This document shows, piece after piece, positions 49,442 through 62,229 of a stretch of 64,000 nt of DNA. Under the pieces are notes generated by a model. It made no database searches, had not been told where the DNA came from, and saw only the letters and a program-made list of their open reading frames with translations. This DNA comes from Limanda limanda (lineage: Eukaryota; Chordata; Actinopteri; Pleuronectiformes; Pleuronectidae), in NCBI RefSeq assembly GCF_963576545.1, contig NW_026870563.1, forward strand, positions 868,001 to 932,000. Reading direction: 5' to 3'. Every line of letters starts with the position of its first letter. Position 1 is the stretch's first letter. The translations under genes were made by a program, and so were the position numbers.

Positions 49442-52400
49442 CAAGTAGGCTCTACCCCCACTAAATGGGGTAGCGCGCATCGATCGGTTCCATCCTTGAG
49501 CTTCTCCGACTTTCGGAAGGGTTAGGGTTAGGGTTAGGGATGAAAGCACATAGGAGAAAGAGATATTCTTGAATAACTTTTTTTGTGAAGGTCGGAGAGA
49601 CTTGCAAGTAGGCTCTACCCCCACTAAATGGGGTAGCGCGCATCGATCGATACCATCCTTGAGCTTCTCCGACTTTCGGAAGGGTTAGGGTTAGGGTTAG
49701 GGATGAAAGCACATAGGAGAAAGAGATATTCTTGAATAACTTTTTTTGTGAAGGTCGGAGAGACTTGCAAGTAGGCTCTACCCCCACTAAATGGGGTAGC
49801 GCGCATCGATCGGTACCATCCTTGAGCTTCTCCGACTTTCGGAAGGGTTAGGGTTAGGGTTAGGGATGAAAGCACATAGGAGAAAGAGATATTCTTGAAT
49901 AACTTTTTTTGTGAAGGACGGAGAGACTTGGAAAGTGGTTGCATCTGGACTAATTTGGGTCCTGCGGATCGATTGGTACCATCCCCGAGCTTGTACGACC
50001 TTCGGAAGAGGTCGACCGACGAAATTCCCCCAAATCTGAGGAGATATTCTTGAATAACTTTTTTTGTGAAGGTCGGAGAGACTTGCAAGTAGGCTCTACC
50101 CCCACTAAATGGGGTTGCACGCATCGATCGGTACCATCCTTGAGCTTCTCCGACTTTCGGAAGGGTTAGGGTTAGGGTTAGGGATGAAAGCACATAGGAG
50201 AAAGAGATATTCTTGAATAACTTTTTTTGTGAAGGTCGGAGAGACTTGCAAGTAGGCTCTACCCCCACTAAATGGGGTAGCGCGCATCGATCGGTACCAT
50301 CCTTGAGCTTCTCCGACTTTCGGAAGGGTTAGGGTTAGGGATGAAAGCACATAGGAGAAAGAGATATTCTTGAATAACTTTTTTTGTGAAGGTCGGAGAG
50401 ACTTGGAAAGTGGTTGCATCTGGACTAATTTGGGTCCTGCGGATCGATTGGTACCATCCCCGAGCTTGTACGACCTTCGGAAGAGGTCGACCGACGAAAT
50501 TCCCCCAAATCTGAGGAGATATTCTTGAATAACTTTTTTTGTGAAGGTCGGAGAGACTTGCAAGTAGGCTCTACCCCCACTAAATGGGGTTGCGCGCATC
50601 GATCGGTACCATCCTTGAGCTTCTCCGACTTTCGGAAGGGTTAGGGTTAGGGTTAGGGATGAAAGCACATAGGAGAAAGAGATATTCTTGAATAACTTTT
50701 TTTGTGAAGGTCGGAGAGACTTGGAAAGTGGTTGCATCTGGACTAATTTGGGTCCTGCGGATCGATTGGTACCATCCCCGAGCTTGTACGACCTTCGGAA
50801 GAGGTCGACCGACGAAATTCCCCCAAATCTGAGGAGATATTCTTGAATAACTTTTTTTGTGAAGGTCGGAGAGACTTGCAAGTAGGCTCTACCCCCACTA
50901 AATGGGGTAGCGCGCATCGATTGGTTCCATCCTTGAGCTTCTCCGACTTTCGGAAGGGTTAGGGTTAGGGTTAGGGATGAAAGCACATAGGAGAAAGAGA
51001 TATTCTTGAATAACTTTTTTTGTGAAGGTCGGAGAGACTTGCAAGTAGGCTCTACCCCCACTAAATGGGGTAGCGCGCATCGATCGGTACCATCCTTGAG
51101 CTTCTCCGACTTTCGGAAGGGTTAGGGTTAGGGTTAGGGATGAAAGCACATAGGAGAAAGAGATATTCTTGAATAACTTTTTTTGTGAAGGTCGGAGAGA
51201 CTTGCAAGTAGGCTCTACCCCCACTAAATGGGGTAGCGCGCATCGATCGGTACCATCCTTGAGCTTCTCCGACTTTCGGAAGGGTTAGGGTTAGGGTTAG
51301 GGATGAAAGCACATAGGAGAAAGAGATATTCTTGAATAACTTTTTTTGTGAAGGTCGGAGAGACTTGCAAGTAGGCTGTACCCCCACTAAATGGGGTAGC
51401 GCGCATCGATCGGTACCATCCTTGAGCTTCTCCGACTTTCGGAAGGGTTAGGGTTAGGGTTAGGGATGAAAGCACATAGGAGAAAGAGATATTCTTGAAT
51501 AACTTTTTTTGTGAAGGTCGGAGAGACTTGGAAAGTGGTTGCATCTGGACTAATTTGGGTCCTGCGGATCGATTGGTACCATCCCCGAGCTTGTACGACC
51601 TTCGGAAGAGGTCGACCGACGAAATTCCCCCAAATCTGAGGAGATATTCTTGAATAACTTTTTTTGTGAAGGTCGGAGAGACTTGCAAGTAGGCTCTACC
51701 CCCACTAAATGGGGTAGCGCGCATCGATCGGTTCCATCCTTGAGCTTCTCCGACTTTCGGAAGGGTTAGGGTTAGGGTTAGGGATGAAAGCACATAGGAG
51801 AAAGAGATATTCTTGAATAACTTTTTTTGTGAAGGTCGGAGAGACTTGCAAGTAGGCTCTACCCCCACTAAATGGGGTAGCGCGCATCGATCGATACCAT
51901 CCTTGAGCTTCTCCGACTTTCGGAAGGGTTAGGGTTAGGGTTAGGGATGAAAGCACATAGGAGAAAGAGATATTCTTGAATAACTTTTTTTGTGAAGGTC
52001 GGAGAGACTTGCAAGTAGGCTCTACCCCCACTAAATGGGGTAGCGCGCATCGATCGGTACCATCCTTGAGCTTCTCCGACTTTCGGAAGGGTTAGGGTTA
52101 GGGTTAGGGATGAAAGCACATAGGAGAAAGAGATATTCTTGAATAACTTTTTTTGTGAAGGTCGGAGAGACTTGGAAAGTGGTTGCATCTGGACTAATTT
52201 GGGTCCTGCGGATCGATTGGTACCATCCCCGAGCTTGTACGACCTTCGGAAGAGGTCGACCGACGAAATTCCCCCAAATCTGAGGAGATATTCTTGAATA
52301 ACTTTTTTTGTGAAGGTCGGAGAGACTTGCAAGTAGGCTCTACCCCCACTAAATGGGGTAGCGCGCATCGATCGGTACCATCCTTGAGCTTCTCCGACTT

Positions 52401-53764
52401 TCGGAAGGGTTAGGGTTAGGGTTAGGGATGAAAGCACATAGGAGAAAGAGATATTCTTGAATAACTTTTTTTGTGAAGGTCGGAGAGACTTGGAAAGTGG
52501 TTGCATCTGGACTAATTTGGGTCCTGCGGATCGATTGGTACCATCCCCGAGCTTGTACGACCTTCGGAAGAGGTCGACCGACGAAATTCCCCCAAATCTG
52601 AGGAGATATTCTTGAATAACTTTTTTTGTGAAGGTCGGAGAGACTTGCAAGTAGGCTTTACCCCCACTAAATGGGGTAGCGCGCATCGATCGGTACCATC
52701 CTTGAGCTTCTCCGACTTTCGGAAGGGTTAGGGTTAGGGTTAGGGATGAAAGCAGATAGGAGAAAGAGATATTCTTGAATAACTTTTTTTGTGAAGGTCG
52801 GAGAGACTTGGAAAGTGGTTGCATCTGGACTAATTTGGGTCCTGCGGATCGATTGGTACCATCCCCGAGCTTGTACGACCTTCGGAAGAGGTCGACCGAC
52901 GAAATTCCCCCAAATCTGAGGAGATATTCTTGAATAACTTTTTTTGTGAAGGTCGGAGAGACTTGCAAGTAGGCTCTACCCCCACTAAATGGGGTAGCGC
53001 GCATCGATCGGTTCCATCCTTGAGCTTCTCCGACTTTCGGAAGGGTTAGGGTTAGGGTTAGGGATGAAAGCACATAGGAGAAAGAGATATTCTTGAATAA
53101 CTTTTTTTGTGAAGGTCGGAGAGACTTGCAAGTAGGCTCTACCCCCACTAAATGGGGTAGCGCGCATCGATCGGTACCATCCTTGAGCTTCTCCGACTTT
53201 CGGAAGGGTTAGGGTTAGGGTTAGGGCTGAAAGCACATAGGAGAAAGAGATATTCTTGAATAACTTTTTTTGTGAAGGTCGGAGAGACTTGGAAAGTGGT
53301 TGCATCTGGACTAATTTGGGTCCTGCGGATCGATTGGTACCATCCCCGAGCTTGTACGACCTTCGGAAGAGGTCGACCGACGAAATTCCCCCAAATCTGA
53401 GGAGATATTCTTGAATAACTTTTTTTGTGAAGGTCGGAGAGACTTGCAAGTAGGCTCTACCCCCACTAAATGGGGTAGCGCGCATCGATCGGTACCATCC
53501 TTGAGCTTCTCCGACTTTCGGAAGGGTTAGGGTTAGGGTTAGGGATGAAAGCACATAGGAGAAAGAGATATTCTTGAATAACTTTTTTTGTGAAGGTCGG
53601 AGAGACTTGGAAAGTGGTTGCATCTGGACTAATTTGGGTCCTGCGGATCGATTGGTACCATCCCCGAGCTTGTACGACCTTCGGAAGAGGTCGACCGACG
53701 AAATTCCCCCAAATCTGAGGAGATATTCTTGAATAACTTTTTTTGTGAAGGTCGGAGAGACTTG
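49442..53764 (+). repeat. Array segment 8: transition to the 3-2-1 order
   Basis: A units before each B: 3, 2 (last short), 1, 4, 3, 1, 1, 2, 1. GGTTCC-marked A units open the blocks near 49461, 50898, 51705 and 52985. No gene is seen. Confidence 0.88.
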
Positions 53765-56638
53765 CAAGTAGGCTCTACCCCCACTAAATGGGGTAGCGCG
53801 CATCGATCGGTTCCATCCTTGAGCTTCTCCGACTTTCGGAAGGGTTAGGGTTAGGGTTAGGGATGAAAGCACATAGGAGAAAGAGATATTCTTGAATAAC
53901 TTTTTTTGTGAAGGTCGGAGAGACTTGCAAGTAGGCTCTACCCCCACTAAATGGGGTAGCGCGCATCCATCAATACCATCCTTGAGCTTCTCCGACTTTC
54001 GGAAGGGTTAGGGTTAGGGTTAGGGATGAAAGCACATAGGAGAAAGAGATATTCTTGAATAACTTTTTTTGTGAAGGTCGGAGAGACTTGCAAGTAGGCT
54101 CTACCCCCACTAAATGGGGTAGCGCGCATCGATCGGTAACATCCTTGAGCTTCTCCGACTTTCGGAAGGGTTAGGGTTAGGGTTAGGGATGAAAGCACAT
54201 AGGAGAAAGAGATATTCTTGAATAACTTTTTTTGTGAAGGTCGGAGAGACTTGGAAAGTGGTTGCATCTGGACTAATTTGGGTCCTGCGGATCGATTGGT
54301 ACCATCCCCGAGCTTGTACGACCTTCGGAAGAGGTCGACCGACGAAATTCCCCCAAATCTGAGGAGATATTCTTGAATAACTTTTTTTGTGAAGGTCGGA
54401 GAGACTTGCAAGTAGGCTCTACCCCCACTAAATGGGGTTGCGCGCATCGATCGGTACCATCCTTGAGCTTCTCCGACTTTCGGAAGGGTTAGGGTTAGGG
54501 TTAGGGATGAAAGCACATAGGAGAAAGAGATATTCTTGAATAACTTTTTTTGTGAAGGTCGGAGAGACTTGCAAGTAGGCTCTACCCCCACTAAATGGGG
54601 TAGCGCGCATCGATCGGTACCATCCTTGAGCTTCTCCGACTTTCGGAAGGGTTAGGGTTAGGGATGAAAGCACATAGGAGAAAGAGATATTCTTGAATAA
54701 CTTTTTTTGTGAAGGTCGGAGAGACTTGGAAAGTGGTTGCATCTGGACTAATTTGGGTCCTGCGGATCGATTGGTACCATCCCCGAGCTTGTACGACCTT
54801 CGGAAGAGGTCGACCGACGAAATTCCCCCAAATCTGAGGAGATATTCTTGAATAACTTTTTTTGTGAAGGTCGGAGAGACTTGCAAGTAGGCTCTACCCC
54901 CACTAAATGGGGTTGCGCGCATCGATCGGTACCATCCTTGAGCTTCTCCGACTTTCGGAAGGGTTAGGGTTAGGGTTAGGGATGAAAGCACATAGGAGAA
55001 AGAGATATTCTTGAATAACTTTTTTTGTGAAGGTCGGAGAGACTTGGAAAGTGGTTGCATCTGGACTAATTTGGGTCCTGCGGATCGATTGGTACCATCC
55101 CCGAGCTTGTACGACCTTCGGAAGAGGTCGACCGACGAAATTCCCCCAAATCTGAGGAGATATTCTTGAATAACTTTTTTTGTGAAGGTCGGAGAGACTT
55201 GCAAGTAGGCTCTACCCCCACTAAATGGGGTAGCGCGCATCGATCGGTTCCATCCTTGAGCTTCTCCGACTTTCGGAAGGGTTAGGGTTAGGGTTAGGGA
55301 TGAAAGCACATAGGAGAAAGAGATATTCTTGAATAACTTTTTTTGTGAAGGTCGGAGAGACTTGCAAGTAGGCTCTACCCCCACTAAATGGGGTAGCGCG
55401 CATCCATCAATACCATCCTTGAGCTTCTCCGACTTTCGGAAGGGTTAGGGTTAGGGTTAGGGATGAAAGCACATAGGAGAAAGAGATATTCTTGAATAAC
55501 TTTTTTTGTGAAGGTCGGAGAGACTTGCAAGTAGGCTCTACCCCCACTAAATGGGGTAGCGCGCATCGATCGGTAACATCCTTGAGCTTCTCCGACTTTC
55601 GGAAGGGTTAGGGTTAGGGTTAGGGATGAAAGCACATAGGAGAAAGAGATATTCTTGAATAACTTTTTTTGTGAAGGTCGGAGAGACTTGGAAAGTGGTT
55701 GCATCTGGACTAATTTGGGTCCTGCGGATCGATTGGTACCATCCCCGAGCTTGTACGACCTTCGGAAGAGGTCGACCGACGAAATTCCCCCAAATCTGAG
55801 GAGATATTCTTGAATAACTTTTTTTGTGAAGGTCGGAGAGACTTGCAAGTAGGCTCTACCCCCACTAAATGGGGTTGCGCGCATCGATCGGTACCATCCT
55901 TGAGCTTCTCCGACTTTCGGAAGGGTTAGGGTTAGGGTTAGGGATGAAAGCACATAGGAGAAAGAGATATTCTTGAATAACTTTTTTTGTGAAGGTCGGA
56001 GAGACTTGCAAGTAGGCTCTACCCCCACTAAATGGGGTAGCGCGCATCGATCGGTACCATCCTTGAGCTTCTCCGACTTTCGGAAGGGTTAGGGTTAGGG
56101 ATGAAAGCACATAGGAGAAAGAGATATTCTTGAATAACTTTTTTTGTGAAGGTCGGAGAGACTTGGAAAGTGGTTGCATCTGGACTAATTTGGGTCCTGC
56201 GGATCGATTGGTACCATCCCCGAGCTTGTACGACCTTCGGAAGAGGTCGACCGACGAAATTCCCCCAAATCTGAGGAGATATTCTTGAATAACTTTTTTT
56301 GTGAAGGTCGGAGAGACTTGCAAGTAGGCTCTACCCCCACTAAATGGGGTTGCGCGCATCGATCGGTACCATCCTTGAGCTTCTCCGACTTTCGGAAGGG
56401 TTAGGGTTAGGGTTAGGGATGAAAGCACATAGGAGAAAGAGATATTCTTGAATAACTTTTTTTGTGAAGGTCGGAGAGACTTGGAAAGTGGTTGCATCTG
56501 GACTAATTTGGGTCCTGCGGATCGATTGGTACCATCCCCGAGCTTGTACGACCTTCGGAAGAGGTCGACCGACGAAATTCCCCCAAATCTGAGGAGATAT
56601 TCTTGAATAACTTTTTTTGTGAAGGTCGGAGAGACTTG
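53765..56638 (+). repeat. 1437-bp tandem duplication (AAAB-AAB-AB)
   Basis: Copies 53765-55201 and 55202-56638. Both contain GGTTCC in the first A, GCATCCATCAATACC (CATCC at 53964 and 55401) in the second, GGTAACATCC in the third and a short A before the second B. A third block of the same order follows but lacks the CATCCATC and GGTAAC variants. Confidence 0.93.
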
Positions 56639-57757
56639 CAAGTAGGCTCTACCCCCACTAAATGGGGTAGCGCGCATCGATCGGTTCCATCCTTGAGCTT
56701 CTCCGACTTTCGGAAGGGTTAGGGTTAGGGTTAGGGATGAAAGCACATAGGAGAAAGAGATATTCTTGAATAACTTTTTTTGTGAAGGTCGGAGAGACTT
56801 GCAAGTAGGCTCTACCCCCACTAAATGGGGTAGCGCGCATCGATCGGTACCATCCATGAGCTTCTCCGACTTTCGGAAGGGTTAGGGTTAGGGTTAGGGA
56901 TGAAAGCACATAGGAGAAAGAGATATTCTTGAATAACTTTTTTTGTGAAGGTCGGAGAGACTTGCAAGTAGGCTCTACCCCCACTAAATGGGGTAGCGCG
57001 CATCGATCGGTACCATCCTTGAGCTTCTCCGACTTTCGGAAGGGTTAGGGTTAGGGTTAGGGATGAAAGCACATAGGAGAAAGAGATATTCTTGAATAAC
57101 TTTTTTTGTGAAGGTCGGAGAGACTTGGAAAGTGGTTGCATCTGGACTAATTTGGGTCCTGCGGATCGATTGGTACCATCCCCGAGCTTGTACGACCTTC
57201 GGAAGAGGTCGACCGACGAAATTCCCCCAAATCTGAGGAGATATTCTTGAATAACTTTTTTTGTGAAGGTCGGAGAGACTTGCAAGTAGGCTCTACCCCC
57301 ACTAAATGGGGTTGCGCGCATCGATCGGTACCATCCTTGAGCTTCTCCGACTTTCGGAAGGGTTAGGGTTAGGGTTAGGGATGAAAGCACATAGGAGAAA
57401 GAGATATTCTTGAATAACTTTTTTTGTGAAGGTCGGAGAGACTTGCAAGTAGGCTCTACCCCCACTAAATGGGGTAGCGCGCATCGATCGGTACCATCCT
57501 TGAGCTTCTCCGACTTTCGGAAGGGTTAGGGTTAGGGATGAAAGCACATAGGAGAAAGAGATATTCTTGAATAACTTTTTTTGTGAAGGTCGGAGAGACT
57601 TGGAAAGTGGTTGCATCTGGACTAATTTGGGTCCTGCGGATCGATTGGTACCATCCCCGAGCTTGTACGACCTTCGGAAGAGGTCGACCGACGAAATTCC
57701 CCCAAATCTGAGGAGATATTCTTGAATAACTTTTTTTGTGAAGGTCGGAGAGACTTG

Positions 57758-59037
57758 CAAGTAGGCTCTACCCCCTCTAAATGGGGTTGCGCGCATCGAT
57801 CGGTACCATCCTTGAGCTTCTCCGACTTTCGGAAGGGTTAGGGTTAGGGTTAGGGATGAAAGCACATAGGAGAAAGAGATATTCTTGAATAACTTTTTTT
57901 GTGAAGGTCGGAGAGACTTGGAAAGTGGTTGCATCTGGACTAATTTGGGTCCTGCGGATCGATTGGTACCATCCCCGAGCTTGTACGACCTTCGGAAGAG
58001 GTCGACCGACGAAATTCCCCCAAATCTGAGGAGATATTCTTGAATAACTTTTTTTGTGAAGGTCGGAGAGACTTGCAAGTAGGCTCTACCCCCACTAAAT
58101 GGGGTAGCGCGCATCGATCGGTACCATCCCTGAGCTTCTCCGACTTTCAAAAGGGTTAGGGTTAGGGTTAGGGATGAAAGCACATAGGAGAAAGAGATAT
58201 TCTTGAATAACTTTTTTTGTGAAGGTCGGAGAGACTTGGAAAGTGGTTGCATCTGGACTAATTTGGGTCCTGCGGATCGATTGGTACCATCCCCGAGCTT
58301 GTACGACCTTCGGAAGAGGTCGACCGACGAAATTCCCCCAAATCTGAGGAGATATTCTTGAATAACTTTTTTTGTGAAGGTCGGAGAGACTTGCAAGTAG
58401 GCTCTACCCCCACTAAATGGGGTAGCGCACATCGATCGGTTCCATCCTTGAGCTTCTCCGACTTTCGGAAGGGTTAGGGTTAGGGTTAGGGATGAAAGCA
58501 CATAGGAGAAAGAGATATTCTTGAATAACTTTTTTTGTGAAGGTCGGAGAGACTTGCAAGTAGGCTCTACCCCCACTAAATGGGGTAGCGCGCATCGATC
58601 GGTACCATCCTTGAGCTTCTCCGACTTTCGGAAGGGTTAGGGTTAGGGTTAGGGATGAAAGCACATAGGAGAAAGAGATATTCTTGAATAACTTTTTTTG
58701 TGAAGGTCGGAGAGACTTGCAAGTAGGCTCTACCCCCACTAAATGGGGTAGCGCGCATCGATCGGTACCATCCTTGAGCTTCTCCGACTTTCGGAAGGGT
58801 TAGGGTTAGGGTTAGGGATGAAAGCACATAGGAGAAAGAGATATTCTTGAATAACTTTTTTTGTGAAGGTCGGAGAGACTTGGAAAGTGGTTGCATCTGG
58901 ACTAATTTGGGTCCTGCGGATCGATTGGTACCATCCCCGAGCTTGTACGACCTTCGAAAGAGGTCGACCGACGAAATTCCCCCAAATCTGAGGAGATATT
59001 CTTGAATAACTTTTTTTGTGAAGGTCGGAGAGACTTG
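57758..59037 (+). repeat. Segment duplicated 3192 bp away (pair at 60950-62229)
   Basis: Shared markers at an offset of 3192: CCCCCTCTAAAT, CATCCCTGAG with CTTTCAAAAG, the GGTTCC unit, and CGAAAGAGG in a B (58951 and 62143). Small differences exist, such as GCGCACATC only in the left copy near 58430. Confidence 0.88.
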
Positions 59038-59681
59038 CAAGTAGGCTCTACCCCCACTAAATGGGGTAGCGCGCATCGATCGGTTCCATCCTTGAGCTTC
59101 TCCGACTTTCGGAAGGGTTAGGGTTAGGGTTAGGGATGAAAGCACATAGGAGAAAGAGATATTCTTGAATAACTTTTTTTGTGAAGGTCGGAGAGACTTG
59201 CAAGTAGGCTCTACCCCCACTAAATGGGGTAGCGCGCATCGATCGGTACCATCCTTGAGCTTCTCCGACTTTCGGAAGGGTTAGGGTTAGGGTTAGGGAT
59301 GAAAGCACATAGGAGAAAGAGATATTCTTGAATAACTTTTTTTGTGAAGGTCGGAGAGACTTGCAAGTAGGCTCTACCCCCACTAAATGGGGTAGCGCGC
59401 ATCGATCGGTACCATCCTTGAGCTTCTCCGACTTTCGGAAGGGTTAGGGTTAGGGTTAGGGATGAAAGCACATAGGAGAAAGAGATATTCTTGAATAACT
59501 TTTTTTGTGAAGGTCGGAGAGACTTGGAAAGTGGTTGCATCTGGACTAATTTGGGTCCTGCGGATCGATTGGTACCATCCCCGAGCTTGTACGACCTTCG
59601 GAAGAGGTCGACCGACGAAATTCCCCCAAATCTGAGGAGATATTCTTGAATAACTTTTTTTGTGAAGGTCGGAGAGACTTG

Positions 59682-61267
59682 CAAGTAGGCTCTACCCCCA
59701 CTAAATGGGGTTGCGCGCATCGATCGGTACCATCCTTGAGCTTCTCCGACTTTCGGAAGGGTTAGGGTTAGGGTTAGGGATGAAAGCACATAGGAGAAAG
59801 AGATATTCTTGAATAACTTTTTTTGTGAAGGTCGGAGAGACTTGCAAGTAGGCTCTACCCCCACTAAATGGGGTAGCGCTCATCGATCGGTACCATCCTT
59901 GAGCTTCTCCGACTTTCGGAAGGGTTAGGGTTAGGGATGAAAGCACATAGGAGAAAGAGATATTCTTGAATAACTTTTTTTGTGAAGGTCGGAGAGACTT
60001 GGAAAGTGGTTGCATCTGGACTAATTTGGGTCCTGCGGATCGATTGGTACCATCCCCGAGCTTGTACGACCTTCGGAAGAGGTCGACCGACGAAATTCCC
60101 CCAAATCTGAGGAGATATTCTTGAATTACTTTTTTTGTGAAGGTCGGAGAGACTTGCAAGTAGGCTCTACCCCCTCTAAATGGGGTTGCGCGCATCGATC
60201 GGTACCATCCTTGAGCTTCTCCGACTTTCGGAAGGGTTAGGGTTAGGGTTAGGGATGAAAGCACATAGGAGAAAGAGATATTCTTGAATAACTTTTTTTG
60301 TGAAGGTCGGAGAGACTTGGAAAGTGGTTGCATCTGGACTAATTTGGGTCCTGCGGATCGATTGGTACCATCCCCGAGCTTGTACGACCTTCGGAAGAGG
60401 TCGACCGACGAAATTCCCCCAAATCTGAGGAGATATTCTTGAATAACTTTTTTTGTGAAGGTCGGAGAGACTTGCAAGTAGGCTCTACCCCCACTAAATG
60501 GGGTTGCGCGCATCGATCGGTACCATCCTTGAGCTTCTCCGACTTTCGGAAGGGTTAGGGTTAGGGTTAGGGATGAAAGCACATAGGAGAAAGAGATATT
60601 CTTGAATAACTTTTTTTGTGAAGGTCGGAGAGACTTGCAAGTAGGCTCTACCCCCACTAAATGGGGTAGCGCTCATCGATCGGTACCATCCTTGAGCTTC
60701 TCCGACTTTCGGAAGGGTTAGGGTTAGGGATGAAAGCACATAGGAGAAAGAGATATTCTTGAATAACTTTTTTTGTGAAGGTCGGAGAGACTTGGAAAGT
60801 GGTTGCATCTGGACTAATTTGGGTCCTGCGGATCGATTGGTACCATCCCCGAGCTTGTACGACCTTCGGAAGAGGTCGACCGACGAAATTCCCCCAAATC
60901 TGAGGAGATATTCTTGAATTACTTTTTTTGTGAAGGTCGGAGAGACTTGCAAGTAGGCTCTACCCCCTCTAAATGGGGTTGCGCGCATCGATCGGTACCA
61001 TCCTTGAGCTTCTCCGACTTTCGGAAGGGTTAGGGTTAGGGTTAGGGATGAAAGCACATAGGAGAAAGAGATATTCTTGAATAACTTTTTTTGTGAAGGT
61101 CGGAGAGACTTGGAAAGTGGTTGCATCTGGACTAATTTGGGTCCTGCGGATCGATTGGTACCATCCCCGAGCTTGTACGACCTTCGGAAGAGGTCGACCG
61201 ACGAAATTCCCCCAAATCTGAGGAGATATTCTTGAATAACTTTTTTTGTGAAGGTCGGAGAGACTTG
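59682..61267 (+). repeat. 793-bp tandem duplication (AAB-AB with one short A)
   Basis: Copies 59682-60474 and 60475-61267. Shared markers are GCGCTCATC (59876, 60669), GAATTACT in the core (60124, 60917) and CCCCCTCTAAAT. These changes occur almost nowhere else, so the duplication is recent. Confidence 0.93.
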
Positions 61268-62229
61268 CAAGTAGGCTCTACCCCCACTAAATGGGGTAGC
61301 GCGCATCGATCGGTACCATCCCTGAGCTTCTCCGACTTTCAAAAGGGTTAGGGTTAGGGTTAGGGATGAAAGCACATAGGAGAAAGAGATATTCTTGAAT
61401 AACTTTTTTTGTGAAGGTCGGAGAGACTTGAAAAGTGGTTGCATCTGGACTAATTTGGGTCCTGCGGATCGATTGGTACCATCCCCGAGCTTGTACGACC
61501 TTCGGAAGAGGTCGACCGACGAAATTCCCCCAAATCTGAGGAGATATTCTTGAATAACTTTTTTTGTGAAGGTCGGAGAGACTTGCAAGTAGGCTCTACC
61601 CCCACTAAATGGGGTAGCGCGCATCGATCGGTTCCATCCTTGAGCTTCTCCGACTTTCGGAAGGGTTAGGGTTAGGGTTAGGGATGAAAGCACATAGGAG
61701 AAAGAGATATTCTTGAATAACTTTTTTTGTGAAGGTCGGAGAGACTTGCAAGTAGGCTCTACCCCCACTAAATGGGGTAGCGCGCATCGATCGGTACCAT
61801 CCTTGAGCTTCTCCGACTTTCGGAAGGGTTAGGGTTAGGGTTAGGGATGAAAGCACATAGGAGAAAGAGATATTCTTGAATAACTTTTTTTGTGAAGGTC
61901 GGAGAGACTTGCAAGTAGGCTCTACCCCCACTAAATGGGGTAGCGCGCATCGATCGGTACCATCTTTGAGCTTCTCCGACTTTCGGAAGGGTTAGGGTTA
62001 GGGTTAGGGATGAAAGCACATAGGAGAAAGAGATATTCTTGAATAACTTTTTTTGTGAAGGTCGGAGAGACTTGGAAAGTGGTTGCATCTGGACTAATTT
62101 GGGTCCTGCGGATCGATTGGTACCATCCCCGAGCTTGTACGACCTTCGAAAGAGGTCGACCGACGAAATTCCCCCAAATCTGAGGAGATATTCTTGAATA
62201 ACTTTTTTTGTGAAGGTCGGAGAGACTTG
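60950..62229 (+). repeat. Segment duplicated 3192 bp away (pair at 57758-59037)
   Basis: The right-hand partner of the 57758-59037 segment. It starts inside the second 793-bp copy, so the two duplications are nested: the 793-bp copy containing CCCCCTCTAAAT was itself amplified. Confidence 0.86.
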
